A DNA stretch of 23,961 nucleotides from the NCBI GenBank assembly GCA_003225595.1, contig QIAR01000004.1, positions 1-23,961 on the forward strand, in the 5' to 3' direction. The notes beneath the pieces were generated by a model that worked only from the letters and a program-made list of their open reading frames with translations, searched no databases and was not told the origin of the DNA. The stretch comes from Acidobacteriota bacterium (GTDB taxonomy: Bacteria > Acidobacteriota > Terriglobia > Terriglobales > Acidobacteriaceae). Shown one piece after another: positions 1 to 7,397 of the stretch (its first letter is position 1; each line of letters opens with the position of its first letter). Both the position numbers and the translations under genes were made by a program.

Positions 1-24
1 GCTAGGATGTTCGCTCCGCCTCTC

Positions 25-65
25 TCCTCTGTGTCCCCTGTGCTCCTCTGTGTCCTCTGTGGTTA
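25..65. repeat. Nonanucleotide array, unit TCCTCTGTG (CACAGAGGA), copy 1
   Basis: Four consecutive units of TCCTCTGTG or TCCCCTGTG, with one extra C between units 2 and 3, end in GTTA. On the minus strand the array begins with the TAA stop of the thiolase-tail fragment. The same array follows the real thiolase (185-215), and a shorter version follows the next minus-strand gene (1585-1605). Short CACAGAGGA-like arrays of this kind are, as I recall, common between genes in environmental bacterial genomes; their function is unknown to me. Confidence 0.8.
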
Positions 66-155
66 TTGCAAGCTCTCCACAACCATCGCGATCCCCTGCC
101 CGCCGCCGATGCACGCTGTCGCAAGGCTGTACTTCTTCTTCCTGCGGCGCAACTC
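63..155 (-). pseudogene. Detached copy of the thiolase C-terminal end
   Basis: On the minus strand this reads as 30 codons plus TAA that match the C-terminus of the neighbouring thiolase, including the conserved C-x-GGGQG segment with the second active-site cysteine. It differs only by Gly to Ser and Ile to Val, plus synonymous changes in one Gln and one Ile codon. No start codon or N-terminal part is attached, so it is a gene fragment and not a functional gene. It could come from a local duplication of the thiolase tail, or be the remnant of a second, slightly diverged thiolase. The conservative nature of the differences fits the second idea but does not prove it. Confidence 0.85.
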
Positions 156-184
156 AGCGTGCCCCGCTAGGATGTTCGCTTCCG

Positions 185-215
185 CCTCTGTGCTCCTCTG
201 TGTCCTCTGTGGTTA
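185..215. repeat. Nonanucleotide array, unit TCCTCTGTG, copy 2
   Basis: Three CCTCTGTG units followed by GTTA. On the minus strand the TAA stop codon of the complete thiolase is the first triplet of the array, so the array forms the start of that gene's 3' untranslated region. Confidence 0.8.
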
Positions 216-1412
216 CTGCAAGCTCTCCACGATCATCGCAATCCCCTGCCCGCCGCCGATGCACGCTGTCGCAAGACCGTACTTCTTCTTCCTGCGGCGC
301 AACTCATACAGCAGGGTAATCACCAGCCGTGTTCCCGTCGCCCCCAGCGGATGTCCGAGTGCAATAGCGCCGCCGTTTACATTCACTTTTTCGCGGTCGA
401 GGCCCAGCTCTTTTTCCACCGCCAAGTATTGCGCAGCAAAGGCTTCGTTTACTTCGATCAAATCAATGTAGTCGAGTGTGAGTCCGGCTTTCTGCAACGC
501 GATCTTCGTCGCCGGCACAGGGCCACGGCCCATAATTTTCGGATCGACGCCAGCAATGCCCCAACTGACGATTCGGCCGAGCGGCTTGAGGTTACGCTTC
601 TGTGCGGTCTCAAGCGACATGATTGCGACAGCGGCGCCACCATCCACAATGCCACTGGCATTCCCTGCCGTCACGGTGCCGTTCTTGCCGAAAGCAGGCT
701 TCAGCTTGGCCAAGCCTTCCATGGTCGTTTGCGGGCGCCGATGATCGTCTTCGGTGAACATTTCACCCGTGAGCTCGCCCTTGGAATTCTTCAGGGGCAC
801 GGGAACCAATTCTTCCTGCAGCCGTCCTTCTTTGTACGCGGCATCGGCGCGGTGCTGCGACCTCAACGCAAATTCGTCTTGCATCTGGCGGTTAATGCCC
901 TGCTGTTCCCCGTAGAGCTCGGCGGTGTTGGCCATGTAGAGTCCGCAGTAGCTGTCGAGCAGCGCGACCATGAGTGAGTCTTCGAGCTTGCCGCCCGGCG
1001 ATAAGGCGAAGCCCTCGCGGCCGTGAATGACGAATGGTGCCTGCGACATGGCTTCCATGCCACCGGCAAGCACGATATTGGCCTCGCCAAGCTGCACCAT
1101 CTGCGCCGCGTTGACTATGGCTTGCATGCCGGAACCACAAAGGCGATTGACCGTCAGAGCGGGCGCGTCAATGGGCAAGCCAGCACGCAAGGCAACGTGG
1201 CGGGCGCCGTAGAGCGCGTCCCCCGAGGTCTGCTGCGCATTGCCGAAAACCGCGTGGTCGAATTCCTTGGGCTCAAGGCCGGCACGTTCGATGACCTCTT
1301 TGGCGGCGATGGCACCCAACTCCATCGCAGTGAAGTCCTTGAGCTTGCCGCAATAGCGGCCCATCGGCGTGCGTGCGCCGCTGACAATCGCGATATCGCC
1401 TGGTTTCAGCAT
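213..1412 (-). CDS. Acetyl-CoA C-acetyltransferase (thiolase)
   Basis: A 399-residue thiolase. It catalyses reversible condensation of two acetyl-CoA, or thiolysis of 3-ketoacyl-CoA, in the cytoplasm. The family's landmarks are all present: the nucleophilic Cys in VNRLCGSGMQA (about residue 93), the NEAFAAQ motif (about 318), the GGAIALGHPLGATG histidine motif (about 348) and the C-terminal ACIGGGQG cysteine (about 383). Length is normal for biosynthetic or degradative type II thiolases (about 390-400). The ATG start is supported by an AGGAAC ribosome-binding site 4-5 nt upstream. It stands alone on the minus strand, so atoB/phaA/fadA roles cannot be separated from context. Its last 30 codons are duplicated downstream at 63-155. 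Confidence 0.95.
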   Translation of the reverse strand: MLKPGDIAIVSGARTPMGRYCGKLKDFTAMELGAIAAKEVIERAGLEPKEFDHAVFGNAQQTSGDALYGARHVALRAGLPIDAPALTVNRLCGSGMQAIVNAAQMVQLGEANIVLAGGMEAMSQAPFVIHGREGFALSPGGKLEDSLMVALLDSYCGLYMANTAELYGEQQGINRQMQDEFALRSQHRADAAYKEGRLQEELVPVPLKNSKGELTGEMFTEDDHRRPQTTMEGLAKLKPAFGKNGTVTAGNASGIVDGGAAVAIMSLETAQKRNLKPLGRIVSWGIAGVDPKIMGRGPVPATKIALQKAGLTLDYIDLIEVNEAFAAQYLAVEKELGLDREKVNVNGGAIALGHPLGATGTRLVITLLYELRRRKKKYGLATACIGGGQGIAMIVESLQ

Positions 1413-1533
1413 GGGTTCCTATAGGAGAGTTTGGACTCGCGTAACCAAACTTATCAGTTTAGCAGCGGGCCCGGAGCGACTCAACCACGCGTCCAGGTGA
1501 ACACGGGGAATTCAATTCAGATTGGAAGATAGA

Positions 1534-1558
1534 GCGCAGACTTCGGTGTGATCTGCGC
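1534..1558. other. Short hairpin between thiolase and TPR gene
   Basis: GCGCAGA (1534-1540) pairs perfectly with TCTGCGC (1552-1558) around an 11-nt loop. It lies downstream of the stop of the TPR-GAF gene on the minus strand, but no clear T-tract follows, so a terminator role is only possible. Confidence 0.4.
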
Positions 1559-1584
1559 GGAGACTTACGAACGCCGTCTGCATA

Positions 1585-1605
1585 GCTCTGTCCCCTCTGT
1601 GGTTA
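1585..1605. repeat. Nonanucleotide array, partial copy 3
   Basis: Two units (CTCTGTCCC-CTCTGTGGTTAA) of the same array seen at 25-65 and 185-215. It begins about 9 nt past the stop codon of the minus-strand TPR-GAF gene. So all three copies in the window sit directly after minus-strand reading-frame ends. Confidence 0.65.
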
Positions 1606-1613
1606 ATGGTTCT

Positions 1614-4184
1614 TTAGGCCACGGCACCGGCGGCGGCGCTGGGGGCGAGGCAAACAGCTTTGCCCGGACCTTCCGCGATTGCCTGCGCGAGAGCCTGTTC
1701 GGCACGGTTGATGACTTCCGTAACAATGTCTACTGGATCATACTGCTGGCGCATAACGGCTTCGGCCAGGCCGGCGGCGAACGGAACATGCTGATCTTTG
1801 CCTGGGAGACGAGCAGCGGCCACCAGCTTCCGCAGTTTCTCTACTGTGAGGAGGGCTTCTTCTTGCGCGGTGTCGCCAAGCACGATGGCAATGGTAGTCA
1901 TTTCGTAACGGAAGGCGAGATCGTTCGAGCGGATATTGGCGGTGAGGAGTTGCCCGACCTGTTCCATGATAGCTTCCACCGCCTCTTCGCCAACTTCCTT
2001 CGACATGGCCGCCCTTTTGCCAAACTGCATGAGCAAGATGGTCACGGGCGTGTCTTGCTGCACGCCGCGGCGCGTTTCCGCCAGCAGAAGATCGATATAA
2101 GAGGCGCGCTTGAGCAGGCCCGACTTCTCGTCAGTCATGGAGAGGTTCTTGACCAAGCGGCGCAGCCCAGCATTGTTCAGGGCAATGACCATCTGTTCGC
2201 TGAGAGTCCTCAGAACGACCACATCGGAGGAATGCCAGCCATGCGGTTGACTTTGGGTTAGAACGAGGACACCGACTGGGTCGACACCATCGGAGAGAGG
2301 CAGAGCAAGTAGCGACGCGATCGACAACCCAGCCATCATTTCGCGAACACCTCGAAGTTCCGGCGACGCAAGTGCATCGACAATGGTCAAAGCGCCGCGG
2401 CTGACGGCCAAGTCCTGGAGGAGAGCCAGAAGAGCTGTCAGCGACGCGGGATCGCCAGCACTAATTGGATCCGCACAATATTCATGGACCATGGTCGGAG
2501 GCAGCCCAGGCTTGCGCATAGCCGCGATGCACCGGGTCACCTTCCACTGACTGCCAATCTCGTTTACCGCAGTGGAAAGTACGGCGTTGGCGTTACTCTG
2601 CTGGTAAAGCTTGCGAGTAATTTCGGCAACGCGGGTCAGACTGCTGATATCGGCAGCCTCGCTCTGCGTCTGTACAGGCGTGGGAGCAGCTACGGCCGGG
2701 GCAGGCGTGGGCGCTACGGAACGCGAGAGCGGCGGCAGCACAGGAGCAGAGCCGGCGTAACGCGGTGTCATGCCAGCGGCCATGTAGAGCTGGTGTAAAT
2801 CTTCGTTCTTGTCTTCTTCGTGAGGAAAGAGTTCTTGGATCCTCTGCAGACGCTCGATAGCTTTCGACCGCATCCCGTACTGCACCAGGATTTCCACCTG
2901 CAGCATCAGATCCTGCAGGGCGCCGGCGCCAAGTGTTGATTCTTCCTTGCGCGTCGGCTCAGGTCCAGATTGTTGTATCTGCGTGAAACGTGATGCGATG
3001 ACCTTATACCGATTGTCGTCAATCTTACCGCGCAGCGTCTCCAGCCGCTTCCGATGCCCGCGCTCGTAGGGATCGATCTCGGCGGCGCGGTCCAGGCATT
3101 CAGCCGCCTTCCGAAAATTGCCCATGCTGTAATAGAGGTCGAAAAGCTTAAGCACAGTCTGGGAATAATCGGTTTCACGATTGGAGGCATTGAACAGCTC
3201 GCTGAGAAACTCAAGCAGGTCAGGCGAGGCCCGATGGGCGGCGACAATATCCTGCATCATCAGGACAAACGCCCGGCGCTCGCCGCGGCGGCGCTTGAAT
3301 TGTTCCAGCTTGCGCGCCAGTGCCACAGCTTCAGCATCGATTTCCGCGTCGACCATGGAGCCAATCAGGGTTGCTACCTGATGGATACGGCTGGGATCCT
3401 GTTCAAATAGCTGCCAGACCAAGGGTTCGGCGTCGACGAGGCGATTCGCAGCCAATAGCGCCTTGGCGTAGCTTTCTTGCAACTCGAGGGACGCCTTACC
3501 ACCCTGGACTTGAGGCTCAAAAATGAAGATCGCAGCCCCGATTTCGCCTTGCGCCAGCAGACTCTTGCCGTAGGCCAATACAACTTGAGGGTCCGACGAA
3601 CCTTCTGAATACGCGCGTTCGATCCACGGCCTGGCATCGGCCCCGGACGCTTCGGCGAAACCCGCAATCCGCAAGAAACATGCCGCAGCCGTCTTGCTAT
3701 CGCCCAATTGCGAGGAGAGTTCACCCAGGCGCATGAAATTTTGCTGCGTGGGATCGAGCGCCACGATGCGATTGAGAACATCCAAGCATTCCTGCTTGCG
3801 CCCCTGGCGTGTGAAATCCTCGAGAACATTTTCGTAAGTTTCGATCGCCAGTCTCCTGTTGGAATTCTCCAGGATCTGGCCAAAGCGGAGTTTCTGCTCA
3901 AGGGTAGGACTGCCGTAGCGGGCCAGCTTTTTGTAAGTGAGGCTGGCGCGGGTGGCGTCACCGGCGCTCACTTGACGTTCGAAAAGTTCTCCCAGTAGCG
4001 TGACCGCCTCTTTGGTTCGGTTGACTGAGAGGCACAGGTCAGAGGCCATCTGCCGCACATTGTCATTTTCGGGATCCTCGCGCAGGATCTGGAGATACTC
4101 ATGCAACGCATCTCCCGCCTTGCCCTTTTGGAGAAGCTTCTCGGCACGCTCGACCCGCTTCCCGATTTCGGCTCGATCCTGCAT
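1614..4184 (-). CDS. TPR-GAF protein with degenerate GGDEF-like C-terminal domain
   Basis: The likely product is 856 residues, counted from the ATG opening MQDRAEIGKRVERAEKLL. The reading frame is open further upstream, but that part overlaps the divergent permease and looks non-coding. Residues 1 to about 475 are a solenoid of TPR-like helical repeats (for example GKAGDALHEYLQILREDPEN). A Pro/Ala-rich linker follows (about 480-508), then a GAF-like domain (about 512-675) and a C-terminal region (about 680-840) shaped like a diguanylate cyclase. The TDEKSGLLKR segment matches the usual DxLTGLxNR start, but the GG(D/E)EF signature is replaced by RYEMTTIAIVL, so cyclase activity is unlikely. 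No membrane segment is evident. It is probably a cytoplasmic scaffold or sensor; ligand and partners are unknown. No strong ribosome-binding site was seen, so the exact start is uncertain. Confidence 0.82.
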   Translation of the reverse strand: MQDRAEIGKRVERAEKLLQKGKAGDALHEYLQILREDPENDNVRQMASDLCLSVNRTKEAVTLLGELFERQVSAGDATRASLTYKKLARYGSPTLEQKLRFGQILENSNRRLAIETYENVLEDFTRQGRKQECLDVLNRIVALDPTQQNFMRLGELSSQLGDSKTAAACFLRIAGFAEASGADARPWIERAYSEGSSDPQVVLAYGKSLLAQGEIGAAIFIFEPQVQGGKASLELQESYAKALLAANRLVDAEPLVWQLFEQDPSRIHQVATLIGSMVDAEIDAEAVALARKLEQFKRRRGERRAFVLMMQDIVAAHRASPDLLEFLSELFNASNRETDYSQTVLKLFDLYYSMGNFRKAAECLDRAAEIDPYERGHRKRLETLRGKIDDNRYKVIASRFTQIQQSGPEPTRKEESTLGAGALQDLMLQVEILVQYGMRSKAIERLQRIQELFPHEEDKNEDLHQLYMAAGMTPRYAGSAPVLPPLSRSVAPTPAPAVAAPTPVQTQSEAADISSLTRVAEITRKLYQQSNANAVLSTAVNEIGSQWKVTRCIAAMRKPGLPPTMVHEYCADPISAGDPASLTALLALLQDLAVSRGALTIVDALASPELRGVREMMAGLSIASLLALPLSDGVDPVGVLVLTQSQPHGWHSSDVVVLRTLSEQMVIALNNAGLRRLVKNLSMTDEKSGLLKRASYIDLLLAETRRGVQQDTPVTILLMQFGKRAAMSKEVGEEAVEAIMEQVGQLLTANIRSNDLAFRYEMTTIAIVLGDTAQEEALLTVEKLRKLVAAARLPGKDQHVPFAAGLAEAVMRQQYDPVDIVTEVINRAEQALAQAIAEGPGKAVCLAPSAAAGAVA

Positions 4185-4325
4185 GAGGTAATGTGCGAAG
4201 TAACCTACTTGAGATTCTAGGTTCCCGGGGAAACCCGCAGCAATGAAGTAACAGCCGGGCAGGATTACGAAAGTCACGGCTAGCGAATCGCCCGCCAACA
4301 CTGGCTTTCGCGTTGCCTTCGTTTC

Positions 4326-4334
4326 TGTTATACG
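4326..4334 (+). promoter_or_regulatory. Extended -10 element directly upstream of the permease
   Basis: TGTTATACG reads as an extended -10 (TG-N-TATACG). It ends 6 nt before the GTG start at 4341, so transcription would begin at or within a base or two of the start codon, giving a leaderless mRNA. No good -35 and no Shine-Dalgarno are seen. Confidence 0.4.
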
Positions 4335-4340
4335 TGCGAG

Positions 4341-5720
4341 GTGCCTACGGAGACGAAAGTAAACCAAGAACTTAGCCAGAACCGAATTAGTAGAGAACAT
4401 GGACTTCGCCCCCAACTGACTGCCGGGCAGATGGCCATGATCGCGGTCGGCGGGTCGATCGGCACGGGGCTCCTTCTGGGATCGGCTGCTGCCATCGAGA
4501 TTGCGGGGCCGAGCGTAGTCCTGAGTTTCCTTCTGGCGGCGTTCATCAACTGGACAGTCAGCATGGCGTTGGGCGAGTTGGCCAGCGTACACCCTGCGGC
4601 TGGATCCTTCGGGCTCTACGGTGAGCTTTACCTTAATGCCTGGGCCGGGTTTATTTCGCGCGCGGGGTACTGGGCGGCCATCGCAATATCGATCGGGGCA
4701 GAACTCGTGGCTTCAGCGACCTACATGCGCTACTGGTTTCCGGAAGTACCTGCGCTGGCATGGGTGTTTGTTTTTTCCGTCTTTCTCGTGTTGGTGAACC
4801 TGCGCAGTGTCGGTGACTATGGGCGCTTCGAATACTGGTTTGCCATGGTGAAGCTGGTAACGATTGTGGCGTTCATCGTTATCGGTGCAGCGTTGTTGCT
4901 GGGTGGGCGCGTTCCGGCTCAGTACACCGCACACGGCGGATTTTTTCCCAAGGGGGCGCTGGCGCCGCTGTTGGCGATGACATTCGCCCTTTACACCTTC
5001 GGCGGGGTGGAGTTTGTGGCCATCACCACGGGGGAGACGCGGTCTGCGGCGGAGATTCCCCGGGCGGTGCGGTTGACCTTCACCATTCTTACGCTGCTTT
5101 ATCTAGGAGCAATTGTTGTACTGGTAGGGGTGATGCCGTGGAACCATGCAGGCGTAACGGAGAGCCCGTTCGTGACCGTATTCCGCACCGTGAAGATTCC
5201 GGCAGCAAGTCACGTAATGACCTTTGTGGTGCTGACGGCGGCCCTCTCCGGAGCGAATGCCGCGTTATATGTAGCGTCGCGAATGTTGTTCTCGTTGGCG
5301 CGGAGTGGGTGGGCGCCGGCGCGCTTGGGCCGGTTGAATGCGGCAGGATCGCCGAAGCTGGCGCTGTTGGCTTCGTCTTACGGCATCGTCGTGGCATTGG
5401 TGCTGGAGAAGTGGGCGCCGAAAGATGCTTTCGTGTACATACTGAGTGCTGCGCTGTTCGGGCTGATGCTCTCGTGGCTAGTGTCGCTGGCGGCGCATGT
5501 TGTTTTCCGGCGGCGGCTGAGTTCCGAAGAGGCCATGGCGTTACCCGTGCGTTCCCCCATAGGCCTCTGGGGATCGGTGCTGGGTCTGGCGCTGGTTACA
5601 GCGGCCATCCTAAAAGGATGGTGGGATTCCCGCGTCAACCTGTTCAGCGGCCTAGTTTACCTGCTGATATTGAGTGCGGCGTATGTCCTCTTGAGACCTG
5701 ACAGAAGAAATTTGACGTAG
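4341..5720 (+). CDS. APC-family amino acid permease
   Basis: A 459-residue, strongly hydrophobic inner-membrane protein with about 12 predicted membrane segments. The N-terminal segment QMAMIAVGGSIGTGLLLGSA is the glycine-rich first helix typical of the amino acid transporter (AAT) branch of the APC superfamily (GabP, LysP, AroP relatives). That helix binds the amino acid backbone. FGLYGELYLNAWAGF and the GVEFVAITTGETR region are also typical of the family. The substrate cannot be read from sequence. The GTG start gives the usual short hydrophilic N-terminus (about 30 residues) before helix 1; it lacks a ribosome-binding site but has a -10-like element exactly upstream. It is divergent from the TPR-GAF gene and followed, after 175 bp, by a kynureninase-like gene, so a role in tryptophan or kynurenine uptake is conceivable but unproven. 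Confidence 0.9.
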   Translation: MPTETKVNQELSQNRISREHGLRPQLTAGQMAMIAVGGSIGTGLLLGSAAAIEIAGPSVVLSFLLAAFINWTVSMALGELASVHPAAGSFGLYGELYLNAWAGFISRAGYWAAIAISIGAELVASATYMRYWFPEVPALAWVFVFSVFLVLVNLRSVGDYGRFEYWFAMVKLVTIVAFIVIGAALLLGGRVPAQYTAHGGFFPKGALAPLLAMTFALYTFGGVEFVAITTGETRSAAEIPRAVRLTFTILTLLYLGAIVVLVGVMPWNHAGVTESPFVTVFRTVKIPAASHVMTFVVLTAALSGANAALYVASRMLFSLARSGWAPARLGRLNAAGSPKLALLASSYGIVVALVLEKWAPKDAFVYILSAALFGLMLSWLVSLAAHVVFRRRLSSEEAMALPVRSPIGLWGSVLGLALVTAAILKGWWDSRVNLFSGLVYLLILSAAYVLLRPDRRNLT

Positions 5721-5883
5721 AGATTGACGCTCCGCGTGCTGTGCCCCTTCCATGTTGCGAATTCCTCTCACCCTGAAACCAGCTCGGAGATCACAAAATA
5801 ATAGTTTTCTAACGCTGGAAAAAAGCTGTCGCTGAACATGTCTGCATTTCGCCGGTCCGGCGGCAGCCGCCTTATGTGCGCAG

Positions 5884-5889
5884 TACAAT
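5884..5889 (+). promoter_or_regulatory. -10 hexamer (TACAAT) 6 nt before the kynureninase-like gene
   Basis: TACAAT at 5884-5889 is separated by 6 nt from the ATG at 5896, the same geometry seen before three other genes here. No Shine-Dalgarno is present between it and the start, which suggests a leaderless transcript. A -35 is not obvious. Confidence 0.45.
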
Positions 5890-5895
5890 ATTCCG

Positions 5896-7062
5896 ATGAC
5901 AGACGAGCTGCTTCGATTTCGTTCTGAGTTTCCCATCCTCGAGCACACAACTTACCTGATCAGCAATTCGCTGGGAGCGATGCCCCGCGGCGTCTATGAC
6001 GCGATGAAGGGCTATGCCGCCACGTGGGGGACGCGCGGTGTGCGTGCATGGGAGGAATCGTGGTGGATGCTGGCGGCCGAAGTCGGCGATGAGATCGGCA
6101 CGCTAATGAACGCGCCCAAGGACACGGTTTCGACGCATCAGAACGTGAGTACTTGCCAAGCGATTGTGGCATCCTGCTTGGATTTCTCGGGCAAACGAAA
6201 CAAAGTTGTGTACAGCGACATGAACTTCCCCTCGGTCATGTATTTCTGGGAGGCGCAGCGAGCCTATGGCGCGCGCGTGCACATGGTGAAGACAGACGAC
6301 GGGATCACCGTGCCCACCGAACGCTTGTTGGAGGCAATTGATGAGCAGACGCTCCTGGTGCCGATTTCGCACGTGATCTTCCGCAGCGCATACATAAATG
6401 ACGCGCGGGCGATTGTTGAGAAGGCCCACAGAGTCGGGGCGCACGTGGTGCTGGATACGTACCAGTCGCTGGGCACTGTGCCCGTCGATGTAAAAGCTTT
6501 GAATGTCGATTTTGCTTGTGGTGGCGTGCTGAAGTGGCTTTGCGGCGGACCAGGTGTGGCGTACCTGTATGTGCGCCCGGATCTGGGCAAGAAATTAGAA
6601 CCAAAATTCACCGGCTGGATGGCGCACCAGCAGCCGTTTGCGTTTGAAATCGGGCCGATCCGCTACACCGATCCGCCATACCGTTTTATGAATGGCACGC
6701 CACACATTCCATCGCTTGAGGCGTCCAGACCGGGATTAAAGATCATTGCGGAAATTGGTGTGCGGCGGATCCGGGAAAAATCGAAGCGCCAGACGGCGTG
6801 CCTGATTGAACTAGCTGAAAAGCGTGAATGGCGAGTGAACACGCCCCGTGATCCTGAAAGGCGAGGCGGGACGGTTTCGATTGATATGCCGGACTCGCAG
6901 GAAGTATGCCGCGAGTTGCTGAAACGCGACATTCTGGTGGATTGGCGTCCGAAAGCGGGCGTGCGCATGTCACCGCATTTCTACAACACAAATGATGAAC
7001 TGGAGCGCGCGATTGCAACCGCGGAAGAGATTCTCAGGGAGCGGCAAGCGGTGGCGAGGTAG
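5896..7062 (+). CDS. Kynureninase-like PLP-dependent enzyme (aminotransferase class V fold)
   Basis: A 388-residue cytoplasmic enzyme of the fold-type I, class V aminotransferase group. The PLP-binding lysine is probably Lys213 in CGGVLKWLCGGPGVAYL, which aligns with the KYLN-GGPG motif of kynureninases. The cofactor-contacting Asp187 is in VVLDTYQS. The GWMAHQQPFAF segment (about 240-250) is the other kynureninase-like signature. Kynureninase cleaves kynurenine to anthranilate and alanine in tryptophan breakdown. However, the usual D-x-x-H motif is D-T-Y-Q here, so the reaction may differ; a related C-S or C-C lyase or aminotransferase is possible. Length is slightly short for KynU (about 400-420). 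No other kyn pathway gene is in the window. The hairpin at 7085-7106 probably ends the transcript. Confidence 0.8.
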   Translation: MTDELLRFRSEFPILEHTTYLISNSLGAMPRGVYDAMKGYAATWGTRGVRAWEESWWMLAAEVGDEIGTLMNAPKDTVSTHQNVSTCQAIVASCLDFSGKRNKVVYSDMNFPSVMYFWEAQRAYGARVHMVKTDDGITVPTERLLEAIDEQTLLVPISHVIFRSAYINDARAIVEKAHRVGAHVVLDTYQSLGTVPVDVKALNVDFACGGVLKWLCGGPGVAYLYVRPDLGKKLEPKFTGWMAHQQPFAFEIGPIRYTDPPYRFMNGTPHIPSLEASRPGLKIIAEIGVRRIREKSKRQTACLIELAEKREWRVNTPRDPERRGGTVSIDMPDSQEVCRELLKRDILVDWRPKAGVRMSPHFYNTNDELERAIATAEEILRERQAVAR

Positions 7063-7084
7063 CATCGCCTTTTTTTCTATCATG

Positions 7085-7120
7085 GAGACGCAGAAAGCTG
7101 CGTCTCTCCAATTCATTTTT
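7085..7120 (+). terminator. Probable Rho-independent terminator after the kynureninase-like gene
   Basis: GAGACGCAG (7085-7093) and CTGCGTCTC (7098-7106) form a perfect 9-bp stem with an AAAG loop. It is followed after about 9 nt by ATTTTT. The T-run is set back from the stem, so strength is uncertain, but position just past the stop at 7062 fits a terminator. Confidence 0.65.
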
Positions 7121-7397
7121 CTACCAATCCTCGTAGAAGCGTTGCTTGCAACGTCTTAAGCGACGACACATTTCCACGGGCGAGGCTGCCCGTTGCCACA
7201 CAACGCGGCCGAGGACACTCTCTCCACGCAAGTCTGAACGGGCGCGGACGCGCATCTCTACATCGTCGAACATCCTCCACACATTACTGAAGTAAGCCAA
7301 AATCGCGGTTTTCTGCTGCGATTGCTCCTCTCTCTCCGCTACGCTCGGGTCGACGCGCTCCGTGCGCCTTGTTGGCAGGGGTGCGCAGACTGCACAC
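7121..7397. other. Intergenic stretch with small hairpins, probably non-coding
   Basis: Together with 7063-7120 this is about 335 bp without a convincing gene. It holds an inverted repeat CGTTGC-TT-GCAACG near 7139-7152 and a second one ACGGGC/GCCCGT near 7177-7194. A 92-codon minus-strand frame spans 7121-7399 but has a composition rich in Arg, Glu and Gln, no domain I recognise and no ribosome-binding site. I think it is a chance frame over repeat-like DNA, though a small unknown protein cannot be excluded. Confidence 0.4.

Larger units (their letters stand above)
1..306. repeat. Imperfect tandem duplication covering the thiolase 3' end and its flank
   Basis: Positions 1-156 and 166-306 are near-identical copies. 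Both begin GCTAGGATGTTCGCT, run through a CCTCTGTG-type array, then repeat the last 30 codons of the thiolase on the minus strand and end AACTCA. From about position 61/211 onward the copies differ at six sites, all transitions. The left copy carries about 15 bp more of the array. The spacer between copies is about 10 bp. The left copy starts at the first base of the window, so the array may continue outside it. Confidence 0.9.

Noticed and set aside
351..977. Long plus-strand frame opposite the thiolase, and similar long frames opposite ilvB, ilvC and the TPR gene
   Set aside because: They are antisense shadows of well-supported genes caused by GC-rich codon use, with no recognisable product.
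4185..4592. Open frame extending the TPR-GAF gene upstream by 136 codons
   Set aside because: It runs over the start of the divergent permease, its product is rich in Arg, Asp and Pro with no TPR pattern, and a good family-like start exists at 4184.
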